Origin: CAIJXB01 sp964439595
GTDB lineage: Bacteria; Chlamydiota; Chlamydiia; Chlamydiales; Rhabdochlamydiaceae
Length of the DNA stretch: 64,000 nt
Assembly: GCA_964439595.1 (NCBI GenBank)
Contig: CAYTOK010000003.1
Location: 62,001-126,000, forward strand
Direction of reading: 5' to 3'
Shown one piece after another: positions 7,898-16,861 of the stretch (position 1 is its first letter; every line of letters begins with the position of its first letter). A program made the translations under genes and the position numbers. Below the pieces are notes generated by a model. The model was not told the origin of the DNA and ran no database searches. It saw only the letters and a list, made by a program, of their open reading frames with translations.

Positions 7898-10834
7898 TTA
7901 GTGTAGGGGAGATTCTTCTTCCTCTTCTATAAAGCTTTCATCAGGTAAAAGCGAGAGGTCTACTTTAAAAGGCTGTGTGGTTTTCTTGGGAATTTCTGGC
8001 AGGGGAGCTCTTTGGGGAGGTCTCAGTTCAAATTTAAAAAGAGCATGTGCAATTTCTGTTTTCAGCTTTACGCTAAAAGAATCAAATAAAGCAAAAGCTT
8101 CGTGTTTAAATTCTAGTAGGGGGTCTTTTTGTCCCCCGGCACTTCTTAGGTTAACCTCTGTTCTTAGATGATCTATATGTAAAAGGTGTTCTTGCCAGTG
8201 TTTGTCTATGTTTCGAATGAGAAGACTGCGAATAATATCATTCAATACTTTGGTGGCATCGAGCTTAAAGACATTTGGGGGCGCATCTTTTTGTGAGTCT
8301 TCAATAACAGATTTTTCATGATCTATTTTATGATCAAAAAGCTCTAGGATTTTTGCCTTACTGAGATCTTCAATATCAGCAGATGATAAATAATCGCTAT
8401 CAAAAATCCCTTCATCTAAGGTAACAGGGAAATGGGTTAAAAGCCACTGTCTATAACCTTCAGGATCTTTGGTGGAAGAGGTGTTAAAGAAGTTCGCTGT
8501 CATTTGGATACAGACACTTTCTAAAACTTCTCTTGCCACAGATATGAGATCAGAAGAGCGTAGTACTTCATTGCGAAAAGAGTAGATTTCTGCTCTTTGT
8601 TTATTCATCACATCGTCATATTCTAATGTGTGTTTGCGAATGGTGTAGTTTCTTTGCTCAACTCGTTTTTGTGCTGTTTCAATAGATTTATTTAGTATTT
8701 TAGCTGTAATAGCTTCTCCTTCTGGAGGTCGGAACCTTTGAAGGAAAGCTGTAACTCTAGGTGATGTGAAAAGACGCATGAGGGTGTCTTCAAAAGAGAC
8801 GTAAAACTTGGAATGGCCTGGATCTCCAAGACGGGCGCATCGACCTCTTAGCTGTCTATCAATTCTTCTAGATTGATGCCTTGTTGTTCCGATTACATAG
8901 AGCATGGTTGCTCCTGGCTTTAGCTTGATGTCGGTTCCTCTTCCTGCCATATTTGTTGCTACGGTAATGGCTCCTGGCTTCCCTGCATCGGCGATAATTT
9001 CGGCTTCTTGTGCGTGGTTTTTAGCATTGAGGACGGTATGCTCTAATTTATTTTGTTTTAAAATACGAGAAAGCTTTTCAGAGGCCTCGACAGATTCTGT
9101 TCCAATGAGGATTGGAGATCCTTTAGTGTGAATTTCTTGAACGTCTTTTAAGATAGCGCTATATTTCTCTCTTTCTGTCATATAGATTTCATCATCGGCA
9201 TCTATTCTAAGGCAAGGTTTATGCGTAGGGATAGCAAGAACTTCTAATTTGTAAATTTCTTTAAATTCATTTGCCTCTGTCATCGCTGTTCCGGTCATTC
9301 CGGCTAACTTTGTGTAGAGTCTAAAATAATTTTGGAGAGTGATAGTTGCGTATGTTTGTGTCTCTCCTTGAATTTCTACTCCTTCTTTCGCTTCGATAGC
9401 TTGGTGCAGTCCGTCTGAAAAACGTCTTCCAGGCTGAGGTCTTCCTGTATTTTCGTCAATGATGACTATTTTTTGCTCTTCAATAATATAGTCAATATCT
9501 TTTTCCATGAGTAGGTGGGCTCTAAAAAGTTGCCTTAGGTTGTGAGCTCTTTCTTTTCTTTTAGCATCTTCTTCACGGAGAGCTACCTTACTTTGGATTT
9601 TTTCTTGCTCTGATAACAAAGGATTATGATCTATTTGAGCATATTCGTGTCCTAGGTCTAACATAATGAAGTCATCGCCGTTTGCGCTGTCTTTATCAAA
9701 GGTGAGCCAGGCGTGGATTCCTTTATCTGTTAGTTCATATTCACTAGCTTTCTCATCTACAATAATAAAAAGGTCGGCAAGGGTTTCTAGTTTTTCTTCT
9801 TTGTTAGCTTCTCCATGAAAGTAGATATCCCACTTTTCAAATTCTGCTCGAAGATCCGGGTCTTCCTTAATTCGTTTTACAATCTTATGTTGAGGCATTC
9901 CTTTGCTAACAAGCCAAAGTTTTTTTATGGCGTTTTCTTTGTCTTCCTCTTGCTTTTTTGTGAGCTTGGGTGATCCCTGTTTTAAGGGGTAGTATAGATC
10001 GAGAACTTTTTTTGCTTCTGTGGCGAGCTTATTACATAGATCCCTTTGGAGCTTTACTATGGCAAAAACTGTATTTTTTAATTCGTCGTACATCTGTCTA
10101 GATTCAGCAGTAGGCCCTGAAATAATTAACGGGGTCCTTGCTTCATCAATTAAAATAGAGTCTACTTCGTCGACAATAGCAAAAAAGTGCCCCCGTTGAC
10201 ACTGTTCATTTGCAGATCTTGCCATAGAGTTGTCTCGGAGGTAATCAAATCCAAATTCGGAAGCAGTGCCATATACGATATCTGCTTCATATACATGTTT
10301 TCTAAGGTGGTGTGGTGTATTATTCGTAAGAGGTTCTACGCGAAGTCCAAGCCAGCGAAAGATAGTTCCAATCCATTCACAGTCTCTTTGGGCTAAATAG
10401 TCATTAACTGTTACTAGATGCACAGCTTTTCCAGATAGCGCATTTAAGTATAGAGCCATGGAGGCTGTCAGCGTTTTTCCTTCGCCTGTTTGCATTTCTG
10501 CAATGGCTCCGTAGTGCATAGCGATAGCTCCAAGTACCTGAACGTCGTAGGGAATCATGTCCCATTTTTGCGTGTATCCGGAGACGTGAATCTCGGTTCC
10601 ACATAATCTCCTACAAGCGCTTTTAACAGTGGCAAACGCTTCTGGAAGAAGACTGTCGAGAGTTTCTCCTTCTGCAAAACGAGCTTTGAGAATTGTGGTT
10701 TTTTCTTGAATTTCTGCATCTGAAAGGGTTTGCCATTCTAAATCTAAGCGAATGACTTCTTTTGCAATTTTTTTATAGCGATGGATTAGGCGGCTTTGCG
10801 CTGTTCCAAAAAATTTCTTTAAAACATGTAGCAT
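7898..10834 (-). CDS. secA: Protein translocase ATPase SecA
   Basis: SecA is the ATPase that drives preproteins through SecYEG. In order the 978 residues show Walker A MQTGEGKTLTA, YGTASEFGFDYLRDN, Walker B region VDEVDSILIDEARTPLII, MTGTAMTEANEF, ATNMAGRGTDIKL and the Arg-finger motif RIDRQLRGRCARLGDPG, then the helical scaffold and helical wing domains. An insert (about 235-350) in the first nucleotide-binding domain, rich in Lys and Glu, makes it longer than E. coli SecA. The C-terminus is acidic and lacks the Cys/His zinc tail that binds SecB. It stands alone; the Sec system is completed in this window by the fused SecDF. Confidence 0.97.
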   Translation of the reverse strand: MLHVLKKFFGTAQSRLIHRYKKIAKEVIRLDLEWQTLSDAEIQEKTTILKARFAEGETLDSLLPEAFATVKSACRRLCGTEIHVSGYTQKWDMIPYDVQVLGAIAMHYGAIAEMQTGEGKTLTASMALYLNALSGKAVHLVTVNDYLAQRDCEWIGTIFRWLGLRVEPLTNNTPHHLRKHVYEADIVYGTASEFGFDYLRDNSMARSANEQCQRGHFFAIVDEVDSILIDEARTPLIISGPTAESRQMYDELKNTVFAIVKLQRDLCNKLATEAKKVLDLYYPLKQGSPKLTKKQEEDKENAIKKLWLVSKGMPQHKIVKRIKEDPDLRAEFEKWDIYFHGEANKEEKLETLADLFIIVDEKASEYELTDKGIHAWLTFDKDSANGDDFIMLDLGHEYAQIDHNPLLSEQEKIQSKVALREEDAKRKERAHNLRQLFRAHLLMEKDIDYIIEEQKIVIIDENTGRPQPGRRFSDGLHQAIEAKEGVEIQGETQTYATITLQNYFRLYTKLAGMTGTAMTEANEFKEIYKLEVLAIPTHKPCLRIDADDEIYMTEREKYSAILKDVQEIHTKGSPILIGTESVEASEKLSRILKQNKLEHTVLNAKNHAQEAEIIADAGKPGAITVATNMAGRGTDIKLKPGATMLYVIGTTRHQSRRIDRQLRGRCARLGDPGHSKFYVSFEDTLMRLFTSPRVTAFLQRFRPPEGEAITAKILNKSIETAQKRVEQRNYTIRKHTLEYDDVMNKQRAEIYSFRNEVLRSSDLISVAREVLESVCIQMTANFFNTSSTKDPEGYRQWLLTHFPVTLDEGIFDSDYLSSADIEDLSKAKILELFDHKIDHEKSVIEDSQKDAPPNVFKLDATKVLNDIIRSLLIRNIDKHWQEHLLHIDHLRTEVNLRSAGGQKDPLLEFKHEAFALFDSFSVKLKTEIAHALFKFELRPPQRAPLPEIPKKTTQPFKVDLSLLPDESFIEEEEESPLH

Positions 10835-11122
10835 GATCGTTTCCTATGCAAAATATAAAGGCTAAGAGTACCTGATTATCAGGAATAAAGCAAAAAAAAT
10901 AGAAATTTTAGCATTTTTATCTTCCAATATTTTTTTACTTAGCGCCTTTTGAGATTTAGTCTTGCAATTCTTTTGATAAAAAAATAAAATGAGAGAAATA
11001 TGATTAAAAATAGAAAGTTTATAAGAAAATTTTTGGCTTTAAATTTTATTCTCATTTTAATTCAAAAACGCTTTAGATAAAAGAAAACGGTTAAAGAAAA
11101 AACGAATATAGCAGGATTTTTT

Positions 11123-11407
11123 GTGAGATTTTTAATAGGTGTTTTTGCTTTTTTTCTATTCCCTTCTTTTTCTTTTTATGCAGAAGAAACGCCCCTTCTA
11201 AAACCGGAGTTTATATCTGTAGAAGAAAAGCGGAATCCTCTGCTTCAAGATGAGGTAGGGTCTATTGATGGATTAATTGAAGTTAATGTAAAAAGACCCC
11301 AGGGGCAAAAACAACTCACGGATCAAATGCAAGTTATTCAAAAACAGAACACAGAAATCGTTTTTTTAGATCGTCTAACAAAAGAAATACAGGTAGAAAA
11401 GGTGTTT
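11123..11407 (+). CDS. Exported hypothetical protein, 3' end lost in assembly gap
   Basis: A GTG at 11123 (weak aggat upstream) opens a frame with a typical signal peptide: basic start, hydrophobic core (LIGVFAFFLFPSFSFYA) and likely cleavage after about residue 19. The next 75 residues are polar with no recognised domain. The frame runs into the 100-N gap at 11408, so the end is unknown. Sequence right of the gap is open in the same frame only if the gap truly equals 100 bases, which cannot be assumed. Confidence 0.5.
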
Positions 11408-11507
11408 NNNNNNNNNNNNNNNNNNNNNNNNNNNNNNNNNNNNNNNNNNNNNNNNNNNNNNNNNNNNNNNNNNNNNNNNNNNNNNNNNNNNNNNNNNNNN
11501 NNNNNNN
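11408..11507. other. Assembly gap (100 N)
   Basis: Exactly 100 consecutive N, the usual placeholder for a scaffold join of unknown length. Order and distance of the two sides are therefore provisional. Confidence 0.99.
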
Positions 11508-11623
11508 TACTTTTTGAACCAGGCACTATCCAGTTTGATCAAGATCTTATAGATGCCTCCGCCAGCAAGCTTGAAATCAAGGGACTGATGGGGCAGAGCC
11601 TTGGAAGGTCTCTAATTCCTTGA
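11508..11623 (+). CDS. C-terminal fragment of an unidentified gene right of the gap
   Basis: One frame is open from the gap to a stop at 11621-11623 and encodes FEPGTIQFDQDLIDASASK and a further 17 residues. It may be the end of the exported protein that starts at 11123, or of another gene if the gap is long. There is too little sequence to identify it. Confidence 0.3.
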
Positions 11624-11746
11624 TTTTTTTTAGAGACTAGGGCAATGGGTCAATATTTGTGTTTTACCCGTCAGGTACTTTTTCCAAGTCTCTAAAGGCT
11701 GCTCTATTCCATTAGATCCTCAATGTAGAGAGGGATATATGACTAA

Positions 11747-11790
11747 AAAAAAGCTTCTTTTCAAGCAAAGGCTTGAAAAGAAGCTTTTTT
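11747..11790. terminator. Bidirectional terminator
   Basis: A perfect 20-bp stem (arms 11747-11766 and 11771-11790) with the 4-base loop aaag. The outer arm is an A run on one side and a T run on the other, so both strands end in U after the stem. It serves the gapped plus-strand gene and the minus-strand repeat protein whose stop is at 11801. Confidence 0.85.
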
Positions 11791-11800
11791 GACCTATTAC

Positions 11801-14050
11801 CTATCTCAAAGAAGATTTTTTTTCATAAGGGATCCCAGGAACTTTGGGACTTTTAAAGGTGTTTTTTTTCGCCTGAAGAGGGGTGCCTTTTGATTTTGGA
11901 GCTAATCCAAAAAAAGCTTTTACTTTTGTAACTAGGTTAGGATTTGTGTTTTCTGTATCCGTCTGTTTTTCTTCTTGTACAGGTTTGATTTCTTTGGGGC
12001 GGTGTGGATAGCTAGTTGTTGAATAGATGCTAGGTTGGTTCATTATAGCTTCAAAGAGTTGTTCTTCTGTAGCGTAAAATAGTATATGTGATTGATTTAA
12101 AAAGGGGATTGCTTTTTTTACTGGAAGCTTCCTAATCTGCCTCGGACTATAATCTATAAGGTCGTCTATTTGCTCATCGGTAGCATATGGGATGGCTTTT
12201 TCAAAGTCTGCCTCTAAGAAGTCAAGAGCTTGATCATAAGTAGCATGAGGTAGCTTTTCCGGGTGTTTTTGTAAGAACGCATGACCAGCTTCGTCACTAA
12301 GATACAAGAGCGCTTCTGGATGTTTTTCAAGAAACTTAAAGGCGGTTTCGTTAGTTGCGTGGGGTAGCTCTTTAGGATGTTTTTCAAGAAAATCACAAGC
12401 TTGCTTTGTTGTAACATAGGCTAGTTCTTCAGGATGGTTTTCTAAGTAGTAGAAAACTTGCTCATCTGTTGCATACCATAATCCTTGAGAGTGTTCTTCT
12501 AAAATAGTTAGGGATTGTGGATTGCTAAGGTAAGAAAAGGCTTCTGTATAATGTTCTAAAATTAGGGTGTATTGTTCTTTAGTAGCGAAGGGAATGGCTT
12601 CAAAGTGATCTTTAAGGAAATCAAAGGCTTGTTCTAGGGTAACATAAGGGAGTGCATAAAAGTTTTCTTGTAAAAAAGAAGAAGCCTGTAAGTCACTAGC
12701 ATATTTAATCATAGCTGGATATTTTTTTAAAAATAAAAAGGCTTGTTCTGTACTTGTGTGAGGGAGTGTATGTGGTGATTGCTCTAAAAAAAGTAAGACT
12801 TGGGTATCTTCGGCGTGTTGAACTATTTCAGGATTTTTCTTTAAAAAGGCTAAAGCGTCTGGGATGGAAGCAAGAGGGATCATTTTGGGATTTGTTTTTA
12901 AAAATGTTAAAGCTTGATGTGTAGTAGCAAAGGGTAGTGTTTCGGGTGTTTTTTGGAGGAAAACTAGAGCCTGGGCATCACTTGCATATTCAAGATTTCT
13001 CGAAGTCTTTTTTAGATGAATGATGGCAGATTCAATGCTTGCATGAGATAGATCTTCAGGATGATAGTCTAGAAACAAATCGATTTGTTTTTGACTAGCT
13101 TCAGAAATTTTATGTGGGAATTTTTTTAAAAATTTCACAGCATGTAGATCATTTGCGTATTGAAGCGTTGAAGGGTGCATTTCTAAAAAAGTAAGAGCTT
13201 GTTCTTCAGTAACTAGACTTATCTTTTCAGGTTGATTGATTAAAAATGCAAATACTTGCTCATTAGTTGAATAAGTAAGAGAGCTTGGATTGGCGCTTAA
13301 ATGAGCTTTGGCGCATTCGATGTTAGCATACTTTATTAGCTCAGGATGGATTTTTAAAATGGCGAGCACTTTATCTAGGGAAAGGTTTTGAAGGGAGTCT
13401 GGATATTTATCTAAAAAGGTAGAGGCTTGCTCTTTAGTGGCAAACCCAATTTGATCAGGTTGCGTAGTTAAAAATGACAATGTTTGCTCAATTGTTGCAT
13501 GCTTAAGAAAGCTAGGATTGTTCTTTAAATGCGTCATTGCGCATGCAGTATCAGCATAATTTATAAGTTCTGGGTGGATTTCTAGAATGACAAGAATGGT
13601 ATTCGATGTAAGGGTTTTGAAGGAATCCGGATATTTATCTAAAAAGGCAATAGATTGTCTTTTGCTCGCATATAGAAGGGCTTCCGGGTTATTTTGGCAT
13701 GCAGCAAATACTATGTCTGTATCATCTTTCAGCCTGGAGCTTGAGCTGCTAAGGTAGAGTCCGTCTGCTTGTACTTTAGCAAGCATTGCGTCTTTATTAT
13801 CTCTTTGGGAATCAAACACACCTATGATGACATTTCCTATAAAGGGGAAAAGTAGTACAACATTGCGTGAAAAACTTTCATTTTCTAAATACGTATAATG
13901 ATTTTGGTTAGGGGTACTTGGTTTCTTTAATGTAGGTACACACTTTTGAAATAACTGAAATAGATTGGTTCTTATATTTATAGGAGGGGTATATTTCCAA
14001 ATATTTCCCACACTTGATGAAATATTTTTTAGGGTAGATAAGAAAATCAT
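11801..14050 (-). CDS. Solenoid-type protein with thirty 19-residue repeats
   Basis: A 749-residue protein dominated by about 30 tandem units of 19 residues (about 109-678), consensus A-T/S-x-x-Q-A-x-x-F-L-x-x-x-P-x-x-L-x-Y. Unit length is strict: 28 units have exactly 19 residues, one has 20 and one 18. Each unit looks like one helix plus a turn, so the array should fold as an alpha-solenoid. The first unit (DDTDIVFAACQNNPEALLY) resembles the Pfam DUF4116 helix found in Legionella and amoebal Chlamydiota, but the period differs from DUF4116 as I remember it (about 25). An N-terminal hydrophobic segment (about 63-79) precedes the array; the C-terminus is basic. Likely a host-interaction protein (inference). 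Confidence 0.75.
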   Translation of the reverse strand: MIFLSTLKNISSSVGNIWKYTPPINIRTNLFQLFQKCVPTLKKPSTPNQNHYTYLENESFSRNVVLLFPFIGNVIIGVFDSQRDNKDAMLAKVQADGLYLSSSSSRLKDDTDIVFAACQNNPEALLYASKRQSIAFLDKYPDSFKTLTSNTILVILEIHPELINYADTACAMTHLKNNPSFLKHATIEQTLSFLTTQPDQIGFATKEQASTFLDKYPDSLQNLSLDKVLAILKIHPELIKYANIECAKAHLSANPSSLTYSTNEQVFAFLINQPEKISLVTEEQALTFLEMHPSTLQYANDLHAVKFLKKFPHKISEASQKQIDLFLDYHPEDLSHASIESAIIHLKKTSRNLEYASDAQALVFLQKTPETLPFATTHQALTFLKTNPKMIPLASIPDALAFLKKNPEIVQHAEDTQVLLFLEQSPHTLPHTSTEQAFLFLKKYPAMIKYASDLQASSFLQENFYALPYVTLEQAFDFLKDHFEAIPFATKEQYTLILEHYTEAFSYLSNPQSLTILEEHSQGLWYATDEQVFYYLENHPEELAYVTTKQACDFLEKHPKELPHATNETAFKFLEKHPEALLYLSDEAGHAFLQKHPEKLPHATYDQALDFLEADFEKAIPYATDEQIDDLIDYSPRQIRKLPVKKAIPFLNQSHILFYATEEQLFEAIMNQPSIYSTTSYPHRPKEIKPVQEEKQTDTENTNPNLVTKVKAFFGLAPKSKGTPLQAKKNTFKSPKVPGIPYEKKSSLR
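12017..13726 (-). repeat. Tandem array of about thirty 57-bp coding repeats
   Basis: In-frame 57-bp units encoding the 19-residue motif. A higher-order event is visible: protein repeats 2-5 and 6-9 are related as a block. Both blocks share DKYPDS, then (L/I)xIHPELI(N/K)Y, then a unit with a C-A-x-x-H-L core, then a unit ending in a QP. At the DNA level the string ggatatttatctaaaaagg recurs 228 bp apart (near 13402 and 13630), equal to four units. Confidence 0.8.
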
Positions 14051-14260
14051 GTCAAATTACCTGTTTTAATTTTAATTTAGGGCGAGAATATACTTTAAAT
14101 GGATACTATTATTCAATCTGTTTTTATTTAAATTTTATTTTTATGTTTTAAAGAATTATATTTTATAATTATAAATATTTAGTTTGGTGTTTTCTGAAGA
14201 TGGAGATTTGCTGGAAATAACTAAGACTTCAGCTTGTCTATAAAGTCGATTGTCTTGATT

Positions 14261-14884
14261 CTAGTGAGAAGATGTAATTAGACAGATGGGGCATTTTTCT
14301 TTTTTATGTCCTTTTGCTGGACAGTATTTTCTTGCATAATAGATGATTTGTAGATGGAGTTTAATCCAAGAGCTTTCAGGGTAAAGGTTTTTAAGGTCTT
14401 TTTCTGTTTCTTTTACATTGGTTGCTTTGGAGAGCCCCCAACGTTTAGCACATCTATGAATATGTGTGTCTACGGGGAAAGCAGGTATAGAAAAGCTTTG
14501 CGCTAAGACAACTGAAGCTGTTTTATGACCTATCCCAGGTAAAGACTCTAAAGAAACTAGATCAGCAGGGACTGTGCTTGCAAATTTTTCTACTAGCATT
14601 TTAGAAAGAGCTACGATTGCTTTGCTTTTGTTTTTATAAAGCCCACAGGGACGAATAATTTCTTCTACTAGGGTAACGGGCATTTCTGCCATCGCTTCGG
14701 GAGTTTTAGCTTTAGCAAAAAGTAGGGGGGTTATTTTATTTACCCTCTCGTCAGTACATTGTGCCGATAGCAAAACGGCAATAAGTAAAGTAAAGGGGCT
14801 TTCATGGTTAAGTGGAATAGTCGGTAAGGGAAAAAGCTCTTCTAAGATATGAGCTACTTTCAGTGCTTTTTCTTTACGTCTCAT
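14261..14884 (-). CDS. nth: Endonuclease III (DNA glycosylase/AP lyase) with altered Fe-S motif
   Basis: Nth removes oxidised pyrimidines and nicks abasic sites. The 207 residues include the helix-hairpin-helix LPGIGHKTASVV, with catalytic Lys, and the catalytic Asp in FPVDTHIHR. The C-terminal iron-sulfur loop is unusual: cysteines at 188, 198 and 201 (C-x9-C-x2-C), whereas E. coli Nth has C-x6-C-x2-C-x5-C; the fourth ligand position is occupied by the terminal His207. Start chosen at ATG 14884, which overlaps the mnmE stop (TAATG); an in-frame ATG at 14899 lies inside mnmE. Last gene of ruvC-ruvA-mnmE-nth. Confidence 0.92.
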   Translation of the reverse strand: MRRKEKALKVAHILEELFPLPTIPLNHESPFTLLIAVLLSAQCTDERVNKITPLLFAKAKTPEAMAEMPVTLVEEIIRPCGLYKNKSKAIVALSKMLVEKFASTVPADLVSLESLPGIGHKTASVVLAQSFSIPAFPVDTHIHRCAKRWGLSKATNVKETEKDLKNLYPESSWIKLHLQIIYYARKYCPAKGHKKEKCPICLITSSH

Positions 14885-16257
14885 TATTTCCCGACACAAA
14901 ATTTAGAGAAAATAGCTGATAAAATTTCTTCAGAAATATTCATTCCTAGAATGGTTCCTAGCTCAAATAGGCATTTTCTTATGTCGAAACTTAAAAATTC
15001 TGGAGAAGTATTTAATTTAAGCCCTTCAATGACTGCAGAGAGAAAGCTTATGGAGGAATCGAGCGCTTGTTTATGCCTGATATTAGTGAGTATTACCTCC
15101 TCTTTACTTGGGGGGCCCTTTTTCCAAATTTGAGATTGTATCATTTCTTTTAATAAAAGGATTCCTTCTCCTGTTAAGGCGGAAAGAGATATAGAAGGAA
15201 AGGGGGTTTGCTTGATGAAGCTCAAAGGAAGATCTGCTTTATTCCAAAGTAGAAGGGTTTTATTGATAGGAGCTAGCTCTAAAAGAGATAAGGCTTCTTT
15301 GCAAAGTGGGGTGGAAGCATCTAAAACTAGAAGGATAAGATCTGCTTCATCCATAGCTTTTCTAGATCTTTTAATGCCTTCTTTCTCAATTTTTTCTTCT
15401 GTATCGCGAATGCCTGCAGTGTCGACAAGGCGAAAATGTAATCCCCCTAGTTGGAGATTATCTTCTAAAAGATCGCGTGTTGTCCCTGCAATTTCAGTGA
15501 CTATTGCCCTATCTTTACCTAAAAGAGCATTCATAAGAGAAGATTTCCCCGCATTAGGGGGACCTGCCAGACAAAGAAAAAGACCTTCATGGATCATTTT
15601 CCCTTCATAAAAAGATTGAGATAGCAGGGTCATTTCTTGTAGTATTGACTCGAGTGTTTCTAAAAGTTCTTCCAAAGAGGCGAACTCTAAGCCTTCTTCC
15701 GGAAAGTCTACCCAAGCATTTAAAATAGCAGCTACATCGAGTAACTTTTTTTGAAATTGACTTATTTTTTTGGATAAAGCCCCTTGCAGGTGTAATTCTG
15801 CGGCGTTATAGGCTAGTTCATTTTTAGCGCTAACCACTTCTTGGATGGCTTCAGCTTGAGCTAGGTCTATTTTGCCATTCATGAAAGCTTTAAAGCTGAA
15901 TTCCCCGGGAAGAGCAGCTCTAGCTCCTGCTTTTAAAGTCAGTTCTAATATTTTCTTGGTGATTAAAGCTCCCCCGTGGCAGTGGATTTCTACGGTGTCT
16001 TCTCCCGTAAAAGACTTAGGGCCTTTCATAACTAGGAGTAAAACCTCATCTATAATATGACCTGATTCATCTTGTATTTTCCCTAAATGACTTGTGTGGG
16101 ATATATAAGAAGTCACCGAGCCGGTAAATATTTTATCTGCGATTTCATAGGCTGATTCTCCTGAAATACGGACAATAGCTATGCCCCCTTCTCCAGGAGG
16201 GGTAGCTATTGCTGAGATAGTTTCTTTGGGGATATACGGTCTATGAACAAAATCCAT
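14884..16257 (-). CDS. mnmE: tRNA modification GTPase MnmE (TrmE)
   Basis: MnmE works with MnmG to install the cmnm5/nm5 group on U34 of certain tRNAs. The 457 residues show the N-terminal tetrahydrofolate-binding domain (AIATPPGEGGIAIVRISG), the helical domain, and the inserted G domain with P-loop GPPNAGKSS, switch GTTRD, VDTAGIR and NKAD. The C-terminus ends in CVGK, matching the family C-(I/L/V)-G-K tail whose Cys is important for modification. It lies 13 bp downstream of ruvA and overlaps nth by one base; nth-mnmE adjacency is also found in C. trachomatis (from memory). mnmG is not in this window. Confidence 0.96.
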   Translation of the reverse strand: MDFVHRPYIPKETISAIATPPGEGGIAIVRISGESAYEIADKIFTGSVTSYISHTSHLGKIQDESGHIIDEVLLLVMKGPKSFTGEDTVEIHCHGGALITKKILELTLKAGARAALPGEFSFKAFMNGKIDLAQAEAIQEVVSAKNELAYNAAELHLQGALSKKISQFQKKLLDVAAILNAWVDFPEEGLEFASLEELLETLESILQEMTLLSQSFYEGKMIHEGLFLCLAGPPNAGKSSLMNALLGKDRAIVTEIAGTTRDLLEDNLQLGGLHFRLVDTAGIRDTEEKIEKEGIKRSRKAMDEADLILLVLDASTPLCKEALSLLELAPINKTLLLWNKADLPLSFIKQTPFPSISLSALTGEGILLLKEMIQSQIWKKGPPSKEEVILTNIRHKQALDSSISFLSAVIEGLKLNTSPEFLSFDIRKCLFELGTILGMNISEEILSAIFSKFCVGK

Positions 16258-16270
16258 AAAATAGTAGGGG

Positions 16271-16861
16271 TTAGAGTTGTTTTAAAGCGGCTGTAATTAG
16301 TTCTGTTAAAGAGGGTTCTTTTTCTTGGTTTTTTAAAATATTTTGCAGCGTTTTTTGAGCTTGTACCGGTTGATATCCTAAGTTAATAAGAGCAGAAAGA
16401 GCATCATTAGTGATGGATTTTTCTACTTTAGTAAATGAAGTCATAGAACATAAAGTGCTTTTCTGCACTTTATCACGCATTTCTATAATAAGTCGTTCGG
16501 CTGTTTTTTTTCCAATCCCGGGGACTTTGCAAATGCTAGTAATATCGGAAGAAGAAATTGCTATTTCTAAGTCAGCAGGTTCTAAATGGCCTAAAAGAGC
16601 CAGTGCTGTCTTGGGGCCAATGCCGGAGATTTCGATAAGAGTTTCAAAAAGGTCTCTTTCAGCACTAGAGAGAAAGCCGTAATTTTTATGGGAATCTTCT
16701 CGAATGACAGTAGAAAGGTATAGGCAGATTGCGGTGCCTAGTTTAGGTAACTTTGCGTAGTTGCTAAGAGGGATGTGGATGCGGTATCCTATACCACCTG
16801 TTTCTATAATAGTTTTTGTAGGAGAAGATTCAGAAAGGACTCCTTTAATATATTCCATCAT
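16271..16861 (-). CDS. ruvA: Holliday junction branch migration subunit RuvA
   Basis: RuvA binds the four-way junction and loads the RuvB motor. The 196-residue protein has the N-terminal OB domain (MMEYIKGVL, GGIGYRIHIP), two helix-hairpin-helix motifs (ISGIGPKTALALLG and VPGIGKKTAERLI) and a C-terminal RuvB-contacting domain (ALINLGY). I chose ATG 16861 because it places the conserved Gly at position 7, as in E. coli RuvA, and gives an ATGA overlap with the ruvC stop; the upstream in-frame ATG at 16912 would add 17 unrelated residues from within ruvC. ruvB is not in the window. Confidence 0.94.
   Translation of the reverse strand: MMEYIKGVLSESSPTKTIIETGGIGYRIHIPLSNYAKLPKLGTAICLYLSTVIREDSHKNYGFLSSAERDLFETLIEISGIGPKTALALLGHLEPADLEIAISSSDITSICKVPGIGKKTAERLIIEMRDKVQKSTLCSMTSFTKVEKSITNDALSALINLGYQPVQAQKTLQNILKNQEKEPSLTELITAALKQL

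Noticed and set aside
10854..11122. Promoter-like pair TTGCAA-N17-TAAAAT near 10962-10990
   Set aside because: Chance matches are frequent in this AT-rich gap and the pair lies about 130 bases from the start codon, so I did not list it.
12017..13726. Repeat array considered as a CRISPR-like or non-coding tandem array
   Set aside because: Units are contiguous 57-bp in-frame coding repeats with protein-level conservation and no spacers.
15212..15610. Plus-strand 132-codon frame opposite mnmE
   Set aside because: Antisense to the conserved G domain of MnmE, no ribosome site.
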